Origin: an uncultured Acetobacteraceae bacterium
Lineage (GTDB): Bacteria > Pseudomonadota > Alphaproteobacteria > Acetobacterales > Acetobacteraceae
NCBI GenBank assembly: GCA_946476985.1
Contig: CAMKWS010000005.1
Location: 62,001 to 126,000 of the forward strand
Length of the DNA: 64,000 nt
Direction of reading: 5' to 3'
Position numbers and translations under genes: made by a program. The number at the start of each line of letters is the position of its first letter. Within the stretch, counting starts at the first letter, position 1. This document shows positions 18,000 through 27,624 of this stretch, one piece after another. The notes beneath the pieces were generated by a model that saw only the letters and a list, made by a program, of their open reading frames with translations, was not told the origin of the DNA and ran no database searches.

Positions 18000-19373
18000 A
18001 TGAACATCGATTCACTTATCAAAAAAGCCGGCGGTGCCGCTGAAATTGCACAGCTAACCGGCGTTACAACTGAAGCCGTGCGTAAATGGCGGCAGGCTGG
18101 TATGGTGCCAACAAAGCACTGGCCCGCCTTGCTTCATGTACCAGGAATCACCCTAGCCGACCTGAACGAGACGTCAGAGGAGACAGCAGCTATGACCCAT
18201 TCTTCCGGCGATACCCCTCCTAAGGGAGCAACAGCCGTCCTTGTCCTTGCTGATGGCTCCCATTTCTGGGGCTGTGGCTTTGGTGCCTTTAATGACGGCG
18301 CCATTGGTGAGCTATGCTTCTCCACCGGCATGACAGGCTACCAAGAAACCCTCACAGACCCCTCCTTCGCAGGGCAGATCGTGACATTCACTTTCCCGCA
18401 TATCGGCAATGTCGGCACAAATGCGGATGATAACGAAGCTCCCACCATGGCAGCTATGGGCCTCGTTGTGAAAGAAGATGTCACAGCTCCAGCAAGCTGG
18501 CGTGCTCTGGAATCACTTCAAACATGGCTAAAAGCCCACAACCGGGCAGGTATCAGCAATGTTGATACACGCGCCATTACACGCCTGCTGCGTGATAAGG
18601 GGCCGCAAACAGCTCTCCTCTTCTACCCTAAAGATGGTAAATTTGACCTTACTGAGCTGCGTCGGAAAGCTGCTGAATGGCCCGGCCTTGAGGGAATGGA
18701 CCTTGCCCGCGAAGTTGCTCAGCCTGCACGCAGCTGGAACCAAACGACATGGCAAAACACACGCCCAGAGCGTGCTGTAAAACGCCGTGTTGTCGCCCTT
18801 GATTATGGTGCAAAAGATAACATTCTCCGCAGCCTAGTTGCCGCTGGATGTGATGTGCATGTCCTCCCCGGCACAGCAACGGGTGAAGAAATTCTTGCCC
18901 TTAAGCCAGAAGGTGTCTTCCTCTCCAACGGCCCGGCAGACCCTGCCGCCACAGCAACTTATGCCGTACCAGCTATTCAAGCTGTGATGGATGCTGACAT
19001 CCCTGTTTTTGGCATCTGCCTTGGGCACCAGCTACTCGCCCGCGCATTAGGTGGGACCACTTATAAACTTGAACGCGGGCATCGCGGCGCCAACCAGCCA
19101 GTGAAAGATCTCGCGACAGGCCGCGTAGAAATCACAAGCCAAAATCATGGCTTCGCTGTGGACGAAAAGTCCCTCCCGGCTGATGTTAAAGTAACTCATG
19201 TCAGCCTCTTTGATGGCTCGAATGAAGGGATCGCCTCCACCGTGAAGGATGCTTTCTCTGTTCAATACCACCCAGAAGCCAGCCCTGGGCCGACCGATAG
19301 TTTCTACCTCTTTGAGCGCTTTGTCGCTGTTATGGACCGCCGCGCAGAAGCCGCCGGTAAAGCAGGAGCCTAA
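18000..19373 (+). CDS. carA: carbamoyl-phosphate synthase small subunit with N-terminal HTH domain
   Basis: This is the glutamine amidotransferase subunit that feeds ammonia to CarB for pyrimidine and arginine synthesis. The ATG at 18000 has GGTGGAG at 17984-17990 as ribosome site. Residues 1-60 are not CarA: they read as a Cro/YdaS-like helix-turn-helix (GGAAEIAQLTGVTTEAVRKW, then RQAGMVPTKHWPALL). Ordinary CarA begins near ATAVLVLADGSHFWG (about residue 78). The small-subunit domain contains STGMTGYQETLTDPS and FTFPHIGNVG; the class I amidotransferase domain has the catalytic Cys340 in GICLGHQLLARALGG and SVQYHPEASPGP. An internal ATG at 18192 with its own strong ribosome site would give CarA alone (393 residues). 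carB follows after three bases. Confidence 0.93.
   Translation: MNIDSLIKKAGGAAEIAQLTGVTTEAVRKWRQAGMVPTKHWPALLHVPGITLADLNETSEETAAMTHSSGDTPPKGATAVLVLADGSHFWGCGFGAFNDGAIGELCFSTGMTGYQETLTDPSFAGQIVTFTFPHIGNVGTNADDNEAPTMAAMGLVVKEDVTAPASWRALESLQTWLKAHNRAGISNVDTRAITRLLRDKGPQTALLFYPKDGKFDLTELRRKAAEWPGLEGMDLAREVAQPARSWNQTTWQNTRPERAVKRRVVALDYGAKDNILRSLVAAGCDVHVLPGTATGEEILALKPEGVFLSNGPADPAATATYAVPAIQAVMDADIPVFGICLGHQLLARALGGTTYKLERGHRGANQPVKDLATGRVEITSQNHGFAVDEKSLPADVKVTHVSLFDGSNEGIASTVKDAFSVQYHPEASPGPTDSFYLFERFVAVMDRRAEAAGKAGA
18176..18194 (+). promoter_or_regulatory. internal ribosome-binding site and start for CarA without the HTH domain
   Basis: AGAGGAG (18176-18182) lies nine bases before the in-frame ATG at 18192 (MTHSSGD), exactly at the junction between the helix-turn-helix domain and the CarA domain. 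It is as good a Shine-Dalgarno match as any in the window, so a shorter, HTH-free CarA is probably made as well. Confidence 0.6.
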
Positions 19374-19376
19374 CCC

Positions 19377-22300
19377 ATGCCAAAACGCACAGATATTCGC
19401 TCCATTCTCATCATTGGTGCTGGGCCGATTGTTATTGGCCAAGCATGTGAGTTCGATTACTCCGGCGCACAGGCCTGTAAAGCTCTGAAGGAAGAAGGCT
19501 ACCGCGTCATCCTTCTCAACTCCAACCCCGCAACGATTATGACCGACCCGGGCTTGGCAGATGCGACCTATATTGAGCCGATCACACCGGAATTTGTTGA
19601 GCGGATTATCCTCAAAGAAAAGCCTGATGCCGTTCTGCCTACTATGGGCGGGCAAACAGCCCTTAATGCGGCAATGGCACTGGATAAATCTGGCTTCCTG
19701 AAAAAACACAATGTTGAGCTTATTGGCGCCCGCGCTGATGTGATCGACCGTGCAGAAGACCGCCTTAAATTCCGTGAAACGATGGACGCCATCGGCGTAG
19801 AAAGCCCACGCAGTGCGATCGCCCATACATTGGATGAAGCACGTGAGGCCCTTGAGCATATCGGCCTGCCTGCCATCATTCGTCCTTCCTTCACGATGGG
19901 CGGCTCTGGCGGTGGTATTGCCTATAACCGTGAAGAATTCACACAGATCGTCACCAGCGGGCTTGATGCCTCCCCCACTACGGAAGTGCTGATTGAAGAA
20001 TCAGTCATCGGGTGGAAAGAATACGAGATGGAAGTGGTCCGCGATGTTGCAGATAACTGCATCATTGTTTGCTCCATCGAAAATATCGACCCAATGGGTG
20101 TGCATACTGGGGATTCCATCACCGTTGCCCCTGCCATGACGCTGACAGATAAAGAATATCAGCGCATGCGTGATGTCTCCATTGCGTGCTTGCGCGCCAT
20201 TGGGGTGGAGACTGGCGGCTCTAACGTGCAGTTCGGCGTGAACCCGAAAGATGGCCGTATGGTCGTCATTGAGATGAACCCGCGTGTCTCTCGTTCCTCC
20301 GCTCTGGCCTCTAAAGCAACAGGCTTCCCGATTGCAAAAATCGCCGCCAAACTAGCTGTTGGCTATACACTGGATGAGCTGACAAACGACATTACCGGCA
20401 CAACGCCTGCCAGCTTTGAGCCAACAATCGACTATGTCGTAACAAAAATTCCTCGCTTCACCTTTGAGAAATTCCCGAGCACACCGGCACTTCTCTCCAC
20501 CTCTATGAAGTCCGTTGGTGAGGCGATGGCTGTTGGCCGTAGCTTTGCAGAATCTCTCCAAAAAGGCCTCCGCTCTATGGAGACAGGCCTAACAGGTCTC
20601 GACCCTGTAGAGGCCCCAGGTGATGGCTCTGCGGATGCGTACCGTGCAGCACTTTCTGAACCACGGCCAGAGCGTATCCTTATGGCAGCTCAAGCCTTGC
20701 GTGCTGGATTGAGTGTTGAAGAGATTCAAGATGCCTGCCATTTCGAGCCTTGGTTCCTGCGCCAGCTTGAAGCGATTGTGACAACTGAACGTGACATCGC
20801 TGCAAATGGCCTGCCGAATGATGCGATCAGCCTCCGGCAAATCAAAGCACAGGGCTTCTCTGACCAGCAGCTTGCTCGCCTAACAGATAAGAGCGTTAAA
20901 GAGGTCATTACCCTGCGCAAGAGCCTCAAAGTTCTACCTGTGTATCGGCGTATTGATACCTGTGCGGCGGAATTCTCCTCCGATACACCTTACCTGTACT
21001 CCACCTATGAAGGTGGGTTCGGTACACCAGAATGCGAAAGCCGCCCAACAGACCGTAAAAAGGTTGTCATCCTCGGTGGTGGGCCAAACCGCATTGGCCA
21101 AGGGATTGAGTTCGACTATTGCTGCGTCCATGCCGCCTACGCCCTGCGCGAAGCAGGCTTTGAGACCATCATGGTCAACTGTAACCCTGAGACCGTCTCG
21201 ACCGACTACGACACTTCCGACCGTCTCTATTTCGAGCCGCTCACCGCAGAAGATGTCATTAGTCTTGTCCATACAGAAATGAGCAACGGCACAGTACTAG
21301 GCTGTATTGTGCAATATGGTGGGCAAACCCCACTGAAACTCTCCCGCGCTTTAGAGGAAGCTGGCATCACATTGCTGGGTACCCCCGCTGATGCCATTGA
21401 CCGCGCTGAAGACCGGGAGCGCTTCCAGGAGATGCTGCGTAAACTGGGCCTCCACCAGCCACGTAACGGCATCGCCCGTACGCCAGACCAGGCTCTCGCT
21501 GTCGCAGAAGAAGTCGGTTACCCCGTTGTAGCTCGCCCTTCCTATGTGCTGGGTGGTCGCGCAATGGAAATCGTCTATGACCGTGCAGGCCTTTCCAACT
21601 ACCTCAATACGGTTCTCCGTGCCGCAGGTGAGGAAGTCGCTACAGGGCCTGTCCTGCTTGACCACTATCTCAATGACGCCATCGAAGCTGACGTAGACTG
21701 TATTGCTGATGGGCAAGATGTCTATGTTGCTGGTGTGATGGAGCATATTGAAGAAGCCGGTATCCACTCTGGCGACTCTGCATGCTCACTGCCGCCTTAT
21801 ACCCTCTCCCCTGCTCTGGTCACTGAGCTGCGCTCTCAGACAGAAGCCATGGCACGTGAGCTTGGTATTCGCGGCCTGATGAACGTGCAATTCGCAATCA
21901 AGAATGATGAAGTCTTCGTTCTTGAAGTAAACCCACGCGCCTCCCGTACGGTGCCATTTGTTGCTAAGGCGACCGGTGTCCCTGTTGCTAAAATTGGTGC
22001 CCGCATTATGGCTGGTGCCAAACTGGCAGACTTCCCACTTGAGGGCCGCTCCGTAGCACCACATGTTGCCGTAAAAGAAGCCGTCTTCCCCTTTGGGCGT
22101 TTCTCTGGAGTTGATACCATCCTCGGCCCAGAAATGCGCTCTACGGGTGAAGTTATGGGGCTGGATACAAACTTTGAGATGGCCTTTGCAAAATCTCAGC
22201 TCGCAGCGGGTGTAAACCTACCTCAAAAAGGGAGCGTTTTCCTCTCTGTGCGTGAAAGCGATAAGGCACATGTGCAGCCACTGGCACGCAAACTTGTTGA

Positions 22301-22631
22301 GATGGGCTTCACCATCCTCGCAACACGCGGCACAGCAGAGCGCCTAAAAGAAGCAGATATCCCTGTCACACGGGTTAATAAAGTCCTTGAAGGCCGCCCA
22401 CATTGTGTGGATGCCATCCGCTCTGGCGAAGTGCAGATGGTCATTAACACCGCACAAGGTGGCCAGGCCGCACGGGATAGCTTTGATATCCGCCGCTCTG
22501 CACTCACAATGAATGTTCCACACTATACGACAATTGCCGGGGCACGTGCTGCGACCTACGCTATTTCTGTCCTTAAACAGAAAGAACCAGATGTCGCCCC
22601 ATTGCAGTCATATTTTCACGGTTCGTTCTAA
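19377..22631 (+). CDS. carB: carbamoyl-phosphate synthase large subunit
   Basis: CarB makes carbamoyl phosphate from bicarbonate, two ATP and the ammonia delivered by CarA. The 1084-residue protein has the internal duplication of the family: each half opens with a pre-ATP-grasp signature ([21 protein letters not shown] in part: [17 protein letters not shown]; second half [19 protein letters not shown]) and contains an ATP-grasp domain ([34 protein letters not shown]). The C-terminal methylglyoxal-synthase-like allosteric domain starts near 940 ([20 protein letters not shown]) and includes [11 protein letters not shown]. Three bases separate it from carA, and a strong terminator follows. Confidence 0.98.
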   Translation: MPKRTDIRSILIIGAGPIVIGQACEFDYSGAQACKALKEEGYRVILLNSNPATIMTDPGLADATYIEPITPEFVERIILKEKPDAVLPTMGGQTALNAAMALDKSGFLKKHNVELIGARADVIDRAEDRLKFRETMDAIGVESPRSAIAHTLDEAREALEHIGLPAIIRPSFTMGGSGGGIAYNREEFTQIVTSGLDASPTTEVLIEESVIGWKEYEMEVVRDVADNCIIVCSIENIDPMGVHTGDSITVAPAMTLTDKEYQRMRDVSIACLRAIGVETGGSNVQFGVNPKDGRMVVIEMNPRVSRSSALASKATGFPIAKIAAKLAVGYTLDELTNDITGTTPASFEPTIDYVVTKIPRFTFEKFPSTPALLSTSMKSVGEAMAVGRSFAESLQKGLRSMETGLTGLDPVEAPGDGSADAYRAALSEPRPERILMAAQALRAGLSVEEIQDACHFEPWFLRQLEAIVTTERDIAANGLPNDAISLRQIKAQGFSDQQLARLTDKSVKEVITLRKSLKVLPVYRRIDTCAAEFSSDTPYLYSTYEGGFGTPECESRPTDRKKVVILGGGPNRIGQGIEFDYCCVHAAYALREAGFETIMVNCNPETVSTDYDTSDRLYFEPLTAEDVISLVHTEMSNGTVLGCIVQYGGQTPLKLSRALEEAGITLLGTPADAIDRAEDRERFQEMLRKLGLHQPRNGIARTPDQALAVAEEVGYPVVARPSYVLGGRAMEIVYDRAGLSNYLNTVLRAAGEEVATGPVLLDHYLNDAIEADVDCIADGQDVYVAGVMEHIEEAGIHSGDSACSLPPYTLSPALVTELRSQTEAMARELGIRGLMNVQFAIKNDEVFVLEVNPRASRTVPFVAKATGVPVAKIGARIMAGAKLADFPLEGRSVAPHVAVKEAVFPFGRFSGVDTILGPEMRSTGEVMGLDTNFEMAFAKSQLAAGVNLPQKGSVFLSVRESDKAHVQPLARKLVEMGFTILATRGTAERLKEADIPVTRVNKVLEGRPHCVDAIRSGEVQMVINTAQGGQAARDSFDIRRSALTMNVPHYTTIAGARAATYAISVLKQKEPDVAPLQSYFHGSF

Positions 22632-22688
22632 TTGTAAGAGAAAGCTTGCAGCAGAGTTGCTGTGCTGTTTATCCTGAACAACACTACA

Positions 22689-22737
22689 CATACTCCCTCG
22701 CTTTGCCTCATAAGAGGCAGCGAGGGAGTATGTTTTT
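22689..22737 (+). terminator. intrinsic terminator after carB
   Basis: CATACTCCCTCGCT pairs with AGCGAGGGAGTATG over 14 positions; the inner GCCTC/GAGGC extends it. Five T residues follow. It separates carAB from greA. Confidence 0.92.
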
Positions 22738-22767
22738 CGTATTTTTACCTGAGTAAGGATTGCCTCC

Positions 22768-23241
22768 GTGCAGAAAAGCCCCATGACCGCCCAAGGGTTA
22801 AAACGCCTTGAGGATGAGCTAAGACAGCTCAAAACAGAGGAACGCCCTGCCGTAATCCGCGCTATTGCTGAAGCACGCTCCCACGGCGACCTTTCTGAAA
22901 ATGCTGAGTACCACGCAGCACGTGAACGGCAGTCTTTCATTGAAGGCCGCGTCATGGAGCTGGAAGGTCTCATCTCCACAGCTGAAGTGATTGATCCTTC
23001 CACGCTTTCAGGCAACCGGATTCAATTTGGTGCCACCGTTGAGATCGTGGATGAAGAAACCGACAAAGAAAATACATATCAAATTGTCGGTGCGCACGAG
23101 GCGGACATCAAACAACGGCGTATTTCTATCTCCTCCCCCCTTGCCAAAGCGCTCATCGGTAAGGAAGTTGGAGATAGCGTGTCCGTTCCCGCTCCTGGGG
23201 GCGACCGCACTTATGAAGTTTTGAAAGTGACCTATAAATAA
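22768..23241 (+). CDS. greA: transcription elongation factor GreA
   Basis: GreA enters the RNA polymerase secondary channel and stimulates cleavage of backtracked RNA. The N-terminal coiled coil shows [20 protein letters not shown] and the tip region [19 protein letters not shown], where the acidic residues assist cleavage. The C-terminal FKBP-like domain has [20 protein letters not shown] and [16 protein letters not shown] keep the GTG start at 22768 ([10 protein letters not shown]) because GreA proteins usually have K/I-PMT five residues before the coiled coil, and AAGGA lies eight bases upstream. An ATG at 22783 is the alternative. The stop overlaps the next start as TAATG. Confidence 0.95.
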   Translation: MQKSPMTAQGLKRLEDELRQLKTEERPAVIRAIAEARSHGDLSENAEYHAARERQSFIEGRVMELEGLISTAEVIDPSTLSGNRIQFGATVEIVDEETDKENTYQIVGAHEADIKQRRISISSPLAKALIGKEVGDSVSVPAPGGDRTYEVLKVTYK

Positions 23242-24461
23242 TGACAGATTCTGCTTCTCATACCGGTCTTACCCTGAACGACGTTAAAGACGCTCAGAAA
23301 CGTATTGCAGCAACCATTGCGCGGACACCTACCATTCGCAGTGTTGCTCTTTCCCGGATGACTGAAGCAGAAATTATTATTAAACTTGAGAACCTTCAGG
23401 CGATTGGCTCCTTTAAAGAGCGTGGCGCTGCAAACCGGATGGCTCTTCTAACGGAAGAAGAGCGCAACCGGGGTGTTATCACCGTCTCTGCTGGCAACCA
23501 TGCCCAAGGCGTTGGACGGCAAGCTAGCCTTCTCGGTATGGACGCTACAATCGTCATGCCACGCTTTACGCCTGCGGCTAAGGTAGCAGCTACACGTAGC
23601 TGGGGCGCACGTGTTGTTCTCGCTGGCGATAATTTTGATGAAGCTGTGCAAACAGCCGAGAAAATCCGCCAAGAGGAAGGTCGCACCCTCATCCATCCGT
23701 TTAACGACCCCGCTGTCATTGCCGGACAAGGCACTTGCGCTCTGGAAATGCTTGAGGATGCACCAGAGCTTGATGCTATCGTTATCCCCATCGGCGGTGG
23801 GGGGCTTATGGCTGGCTTTGTCACAGTTCTCAAAGAACTCAGCCCCCAAACAAAGCTTTATGGTGTACAGGTCGAGGCTTACTCTCCTCTTGGAGACTAT
23901 CCTCAACCTCCACGCCAAGTCCCTGGTGGCTCCACCATTGCTGAGGGGATTGCCGTTATCCAACCCGGCAACCATTGTTTAGATGTAATTGGCCAACAAT
24001 TAGACGGCGTGTTCGTTGTTAATGAACTCCAAGTCGAAAGCGCTATTACCACATTAGCTGAAAAAGCACGCCAAGTTGGTGAAGGTGCTGGCGCCGCCCC
24101 ACTTGCCGCTATCTTAGCCCATCATGACTTTTTTAAAGGTAAGAAAGTAGGCTTCCCAATCTCTGGCGGCAATATTAACGCTCGTATCCTTGCCCACGTC
24201 ATTCTTCGCTCTCTCCTCAGAGATGGGCGTATCCTACGCTTAGTTTTCCAGATTCCTGATCGCCCAGGCTTGCTTGCAGATATTTCTGAGAAAATCGGTA
24301 GCTATGGCGGCAATATTATTGAAGTATCGCATCACCGTCTTTTCGCTGCACCGTCTGTACAGACAGCCGAGCTCGTCATCATGATTGAAGCGCGTGATAC
24401 CGAACATGCGCTGGATATCGAAAGAGAACTCTCTCAGCATTATACAGTCCAGCGGGATTGA
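23241..24461 (+). CDS. ilvA: threonine ammonia-lyase with C-terminal ACT domain
   Basis: This PLP enzyme deaminates threonine to 2-oxobutanoate, the entry step of isoleucine synthesis. The PLP lysine lies in GSFKERGAANRM (about residue 58), followed by VSAGNHAQGVG and the phosphate loop IPIGGGGLMAGF. A C-terminal ACT domain (about 330-406, ILRLVFQIPDRPGLLADISEKIG in part: FQIPDRPGLLADISEK) binds amino-acid effectors. The length (406) and single ACT domain match the shorter threonine dehydratases often named TdcB or IlvA; whether it is isoleucine-inhibited cannot be told. Translation is coupled to greA (TAATG). Confidence 0.88.
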   Translation: MTDSASHTGLTLNDVKDAQKRIAATIARTPTIRSVALSRMTEAEIIIKLENLQAIGSFKERGAANRMALLTEEERNRGVITVSAGNHAQGVGRQASLLGMDATIVMPRFTPAAKVAATRSWGARVVLAGDNFDEAVQTAEKIRQEEGRTLIHPFNDPAVIAGQGTCALEMLEDAPELDAIVIPIGGGGLMAGFVTVLKELSPQTKLYGVQVEAYSPLGDYPQPPRQVPGGSTIAEGIAVIQPGNHCLDVIGQQLDGVFVVNELQVESAITTLAEKARQVGEGAGAAPLAAILAHHDFFKGKKVGFPISGGNINARILAHVILRSLLRDGRILRLVFQIPDRPGLLADISEKIGSYGGNIIEVSHHRLFAAPSVQTAELVIMIEARDTEHALDIERELSQHYTVQRD

Positions 24462-24529
24462 TACATCCTCTCCCTTTGCAGGCTGGTTCTTACGACGCCT
24501 GCAAAGGCCTTACGGCCTCTCCTTTTAGG

Positions 24530-25969
24530 ATGCTCTTATTGAAACGGTCTGCCTGCCTTCTATTGTTGCTCTTGCATAATGTTGCGTCTCTAGTGCGCAG
24601 GCCTTTTCCTTCACCTACACGGAAAGCGGCACTCACATGCGCATGTGCCCTTGCCCTCTCTCTGAATTCTACCGCTTGGGCGGCCCATCGCGCTCACACC
24701 ACAGAGCAAGATCCCTCCTCACAAGGCACATTATGGGGGACAAACACCCCCCTACCCACCACCGAGGCAGGCATTCGCCAAGCACGTACAACACGACTTG
24801 CCTTACAAAAGCTCCTCGCCCGTAAGGCACAAATTCTACAAGAGAAAGAAGAACAAGCACGCCAAGCCGAAGCCCAAGCGCATCTTTCAGCTCAACAGCT
24901 TGCTCGCCTCCAGCGTAAACGTGCCACTCTCGCTGCAGCACGTTTAAAAACAGAACAACGCCTCGCAAAAGTATCTACACAACTTGCCCAACTATCCTAT
25001 GGCGATACGCATTTACAAAGGCAGGAAGAGCATTCTCTTTTTAAAGAAGCAGCCCTCTTACCTGCTCTTAAACAAATCCATGACCTACCAGAGCTTGCCC
25101 TGCTTCTCAGCCCATCTCATGGGGCAACACAAGATAGCTCTGCTGCCACACACACCACCTCGCAGGATAGCCACAACCCTGTTCTGACACGAGCCCTCCT
25201 CCTTTTACGCCATAAGCAAAATCTCACGGCATTATTGCACCTTGCCCAACTTCGCGCGCGTCTACATCACAAACAAAGTACCCTTACAGAACAAAGCTTA
25301 TCTATTGAGGCCACTAAAGAGCGTCTGCAAACAAAAGAAAACCTAACAGAAACACACACAGAACAAGCCAAGAAAGATACTGAAAAAGCCCAACAAGACC
25401 TCCTTCGCCAACAAACCCTGCTCACTCAAGCGCGCCAAAGTACAGAGTCCCTTACAGCCATTATCACCTCTCTTGCTGAAAAAGAGGCGGCAACACGCCG
25501 CCATTTATTGAATGAGCGTGCGCGGTTACGCAAAGCCCATCAAAAACATAAAGCACGTGCCCTTGCGCTTGTTTCCCAAGAGTTATCTCGCAACCCTGGG
25601 AAAGGCCTTCTTCGTGGCCATGCGTACCCTCCCGTAGACGGCCATATCGTCACCCATTGGGCTCAAAAAACAGAGGCAGGTCCAGCAACAGGCCTGACCT
25701 ACAAAACAGCTCCAGCAGCAACTGTCATTGCGCCATGCACAGGGCAAATATTATTTACAGGAGACTTCCGCTCCTTCGGCCCTATGGTCATTTTAGATTG
25801 CGGACAAAAACAGCGCCTCGTTCTCGCTGGGCTCGGGCCTATCAGCCTCCAAGCGGGGCAGATAGTGCAACAAGGGGACCATTTAGGACAAATGCCTAAC
25901 ACCAACCCTCTGCTCTTTGTTCAATTACGACATGGCACACAACTCGTTGACCCGACAAAATTCTTTTAA
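24530..25969 (+). CDS. EnvC-like murein hydrolase activator
   Basis: This periplasmic coiled-coil protein should activate cell-wall amidases at the division site. After a signal sequence (ALTCACALALSLNSTAWA) come long coiled coils (about residues 75-180 and 230-360, rich in Gln, Ala, Arg and Glu) and a C-terminal LytM/M23 domain (from YPPVDGHIVTHW). The LytM metal ligands are not preserved: the final H-x-H region reads LVLAGLG, so it is probably a catalytically dead activator, as in E. coli EnvC. The start is uncertain: ATG 24530 lacks a clear ribosome site, a TTG at 24539 has AGGA eight bases upstream, and the frame is open back to 24458. ctpA and rppH follow, a common alphaproteobacterial order. 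Confidence 0.85.
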   Translation: MLLLKRSACLLLLLLHNVASLVRRPFPSPTRKAALTCACALALSLNSTAWAAHRAHTTEQDPSSQGTLWGTNTPLPTTEAGIRQARTTRLALQKLLARKAQILQEKEEQARQAEAQAHLSAQQLARLQRKRATLAAARLKTEQRLAKVSTQLAQLSYGDTHLQRQEEHSLFKEAALLPALKQIHDLPELALLLSPSHGATQDSSAATHTTSQDSHNPVLTRALLLLRHKQNLTALLHLAQLRARLHHKQSTLTEQSLSIEATKERLQTKENLTETHTEQAKKDTEKAQQDLLRQQTLLTQARQSTESLTAIITSLAEKEAATRRHLLNERARLRKAHQKHKARALALVSQELSRNPGKGLLRGHAYPPVDGHIVTHWAQKTEAGPATGLTYKTAPAATVIAPCTGQILFTGDFRSFGPMVILDCGQKQRLVLAGLGPISLQAGQIVQQGDHLGQMPNTNPLLFVQLRHGTQLVDPTKFF

Positions 25970-26112
25970 GGTCATCTTCACCTTCTGAAAGAAGTTTCAC
26001 CGCGCTGCAAAAAACTGTAAACTACTCCCCGTCATGCCGTTCGAGCGGTTTGCAGCTTATATGAAAAACCTGCCAAAGTAAGCCTGTCCATACAGAGGGA
26101 GACACCATAACC
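25970..26112. other. intergenic region between envC and ctpA
   Basis: These 143 bases hold an inverted repeat, GCTGCAAA (26014-26021) and TTTGCAGC (26050-26057), whose loop contains a second small stem CCG-TTCGA-GCGG. No T run follows. It may be a structured 5' leader or a site for a regulator of ctpA; I see no coding sequence. GAGGGAGA upstream of 26113 is the ctpA ribosome site. Confidence 0.4.
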
Positions 26113-27624
26113 ATGAATTTTCGAGCTGGCCTTCTACTTGGTCTTGCCTGTTCTACGATAGGCCTCACCTCTGCATCATCTCTTGCCGGCTACCATGGTT
26201 TTCTCTCTGCAGCTTTTGCCGCAGATACCCCCGCACCTGCTACGACAGACGCAAAATCCACTACAGACAGTAATAATGCTGAAACTGTCCGTATGCTGAC
26301 CCTTCTGGGAACAGTGATGGATATCGCTCACTCAGAATATGTAGATCCACTGCCCAACAAAAAACTCATCCGCAATGCGCTGGATGGGATGATCAGCAAT
26401 CTTGACCCTCACTCCTCTTACATGGATGCTCAACAGCTCAAAGATATGCAGGATGAAATGGCTGGCCAATTTGGTGGGCTAGGCCTCCAGGTTCAAGGTG
26501 ATGGAGGGCATGTAAGAGTTGTTTCCCCTATTGATGGAACACCAGCTGCACGCGCAGGGATTGAGACTGGTGATGTCATCACTATGGTGGACCACAAAAG
26601 CATTGCTGATCTCACGCTAGACCAGGCTGTACGCAAAATGCGCGGCAAACCGGGAACAGCCATTACACTGACAATTCTGCGCCCTAAAACAGGGAAACTG
26701 CAAACTCTGACTTTAACGCGTGAAATCATTCATGTGCAGATTGTCCGTTCTGCTCTTTATGGGCGTACAGGGTACATCCGCCTGACAGAATTTGATGATA
26801 CAATCGAACGCGAAATGCACAAAGCTTATGACAAGCTCGTGCAATCCGTTGCTAAAACACCAGGAAAAACTCTAAACGGCTTGGTGATTGACCTTCGCTC
26901 TGACCCCGGTGGTAAGCTTGACCAAGCTATTGCTGTCTCACGTGACTTTATTGAAAAAGGTGAGATTGTATCCATCCGCGGACGCCACCCTGAGGGAAAC
27001 CAGCATTGGGATGGAGTGGGTAAAGATATCACCCATGGCCTACCTATCATTGTTTTGACCAATGCAGGGTCTGCCTCTGCAAGTGAAATTGTCGCTGGCG
27101 CATTAAAAGACCATCGCCGTGCGATCATCATGGGGGGACGCACCTTTGGCAAAGGTTCTGTCCAAACCATTATCCCTATTGCAGACCAAGGGGCGCTACG
27201 CCTCACAACAGCGCGTTATTACACACCTTCAGGCCGGTCTATCCAAGGCCTTGGCATCACGCCTGATATCGCAGTGCAGGAAAGTCGAGATGATGATAAT
27301 GCCTTTGTGTATCATGAGGCAGACCTAGCCCACATCATCACCAACACCAACACGAACCTTCCCAAAGAAGCCCCCCGTACAGACTTACCCGCCGCCGCGA
27401 AGACGATTGAGCGTCTGCCACCTGTAAAATGGCCTAATTTTGACCCCAGCAAGCCAGAAACAGACTATCAATTACAGCAAGCATTACATCTCATGGTTGC
27501 GATGACCTCGCCGGGAACACCCCGGACAACATCAGCAACTATGGCAAGAAATGCACCTCCCTCCAGCCCAGCTCAACAACCACCCCAACACCTACACCTT
27601 CTAAAACAGGGAAATAACCCATGA
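26113..27624 (+). CDS. ctpA: S41-family C-terminal processing peptidase (CtpA)
   Basis: This is a periplasmic serine protease that trims or degrades envelope proteins, in several bacteria including wall hydrolases. It has a signal peptide, then the S41 cap region (ALDGMISNLDPHSSYM), a PDZ domain (about 110-190, GGLGLQVQGDGGHVRVVSP and AARAGIETGDVI) and the protease core. The catalytic Ser is in NAGSASASEIVAGAL and the Lys in GRTFGKGSVQT. The C-terminal 130 residues are Pro/Thr-rich with a few conserved helices. Length 503. It follows envC and overlaps rppH by ATGA, consistent with a shared role in wall turnover. Confidence 0.94.
   Translation: MNFRAGLLLGLACSTIGLTSASSLAGYHGFLSAAFAADTPAPATTDAKSTTDSNNAETVRMLTLLGTVMDIAHSEYVDPLPNKKLIRNALDGMISNLDPHSSYMDAQQLKDMQDEMAGQFGGLGLQVQGDGGHVRVVSPIDGTPAARAGIETGDVITMVDHKSIADLTLDQAVRKMRGKPGTAITLTILRPKTGKLQTLTLTREIIHVQIVRSALYGRTGYIRLTEFDDTIEREMHKAYDKLVQSVAKTPGKTLNGLVIDLRSDPGGKLDQAIAVSRDFIEKGEIVSIRGRHPEGNQHWDGVGKDITHGLPIIVLTNAGSASASEIVAGALKDHRRAIIMGGRTFGKGSVQTIIPIADQGALRLTTARYYTPSGRSIQGLGITPDIAVQESRDDDNAFVYHEADLAHIITNTNTNLPKEAPRTDLPAAAKTIERLPPVKWPNFDPSKPETDYQLQQALHLMVAMTSPGTPRTTSATMARNAPPSSPAQQPPQHLHLLKQGNNP

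Noticed and set aside
19047-19859. 270-codon minus-strand frame across the carA-carB junction
   Set aside because: It is antisense to conserved CarA/CarB coding sequence, has no ribosome site, and its composition is that of a shadow frame.
26014-26057. Possible tRNA remnant or attachment site (GTTCGAGC within an inverted repeat)
   Set aside because: Only the T-loop-like octamer is present; there is no D-arm, anticodon arm or CCA-proximal pairing, and no integrase gene is nearby.
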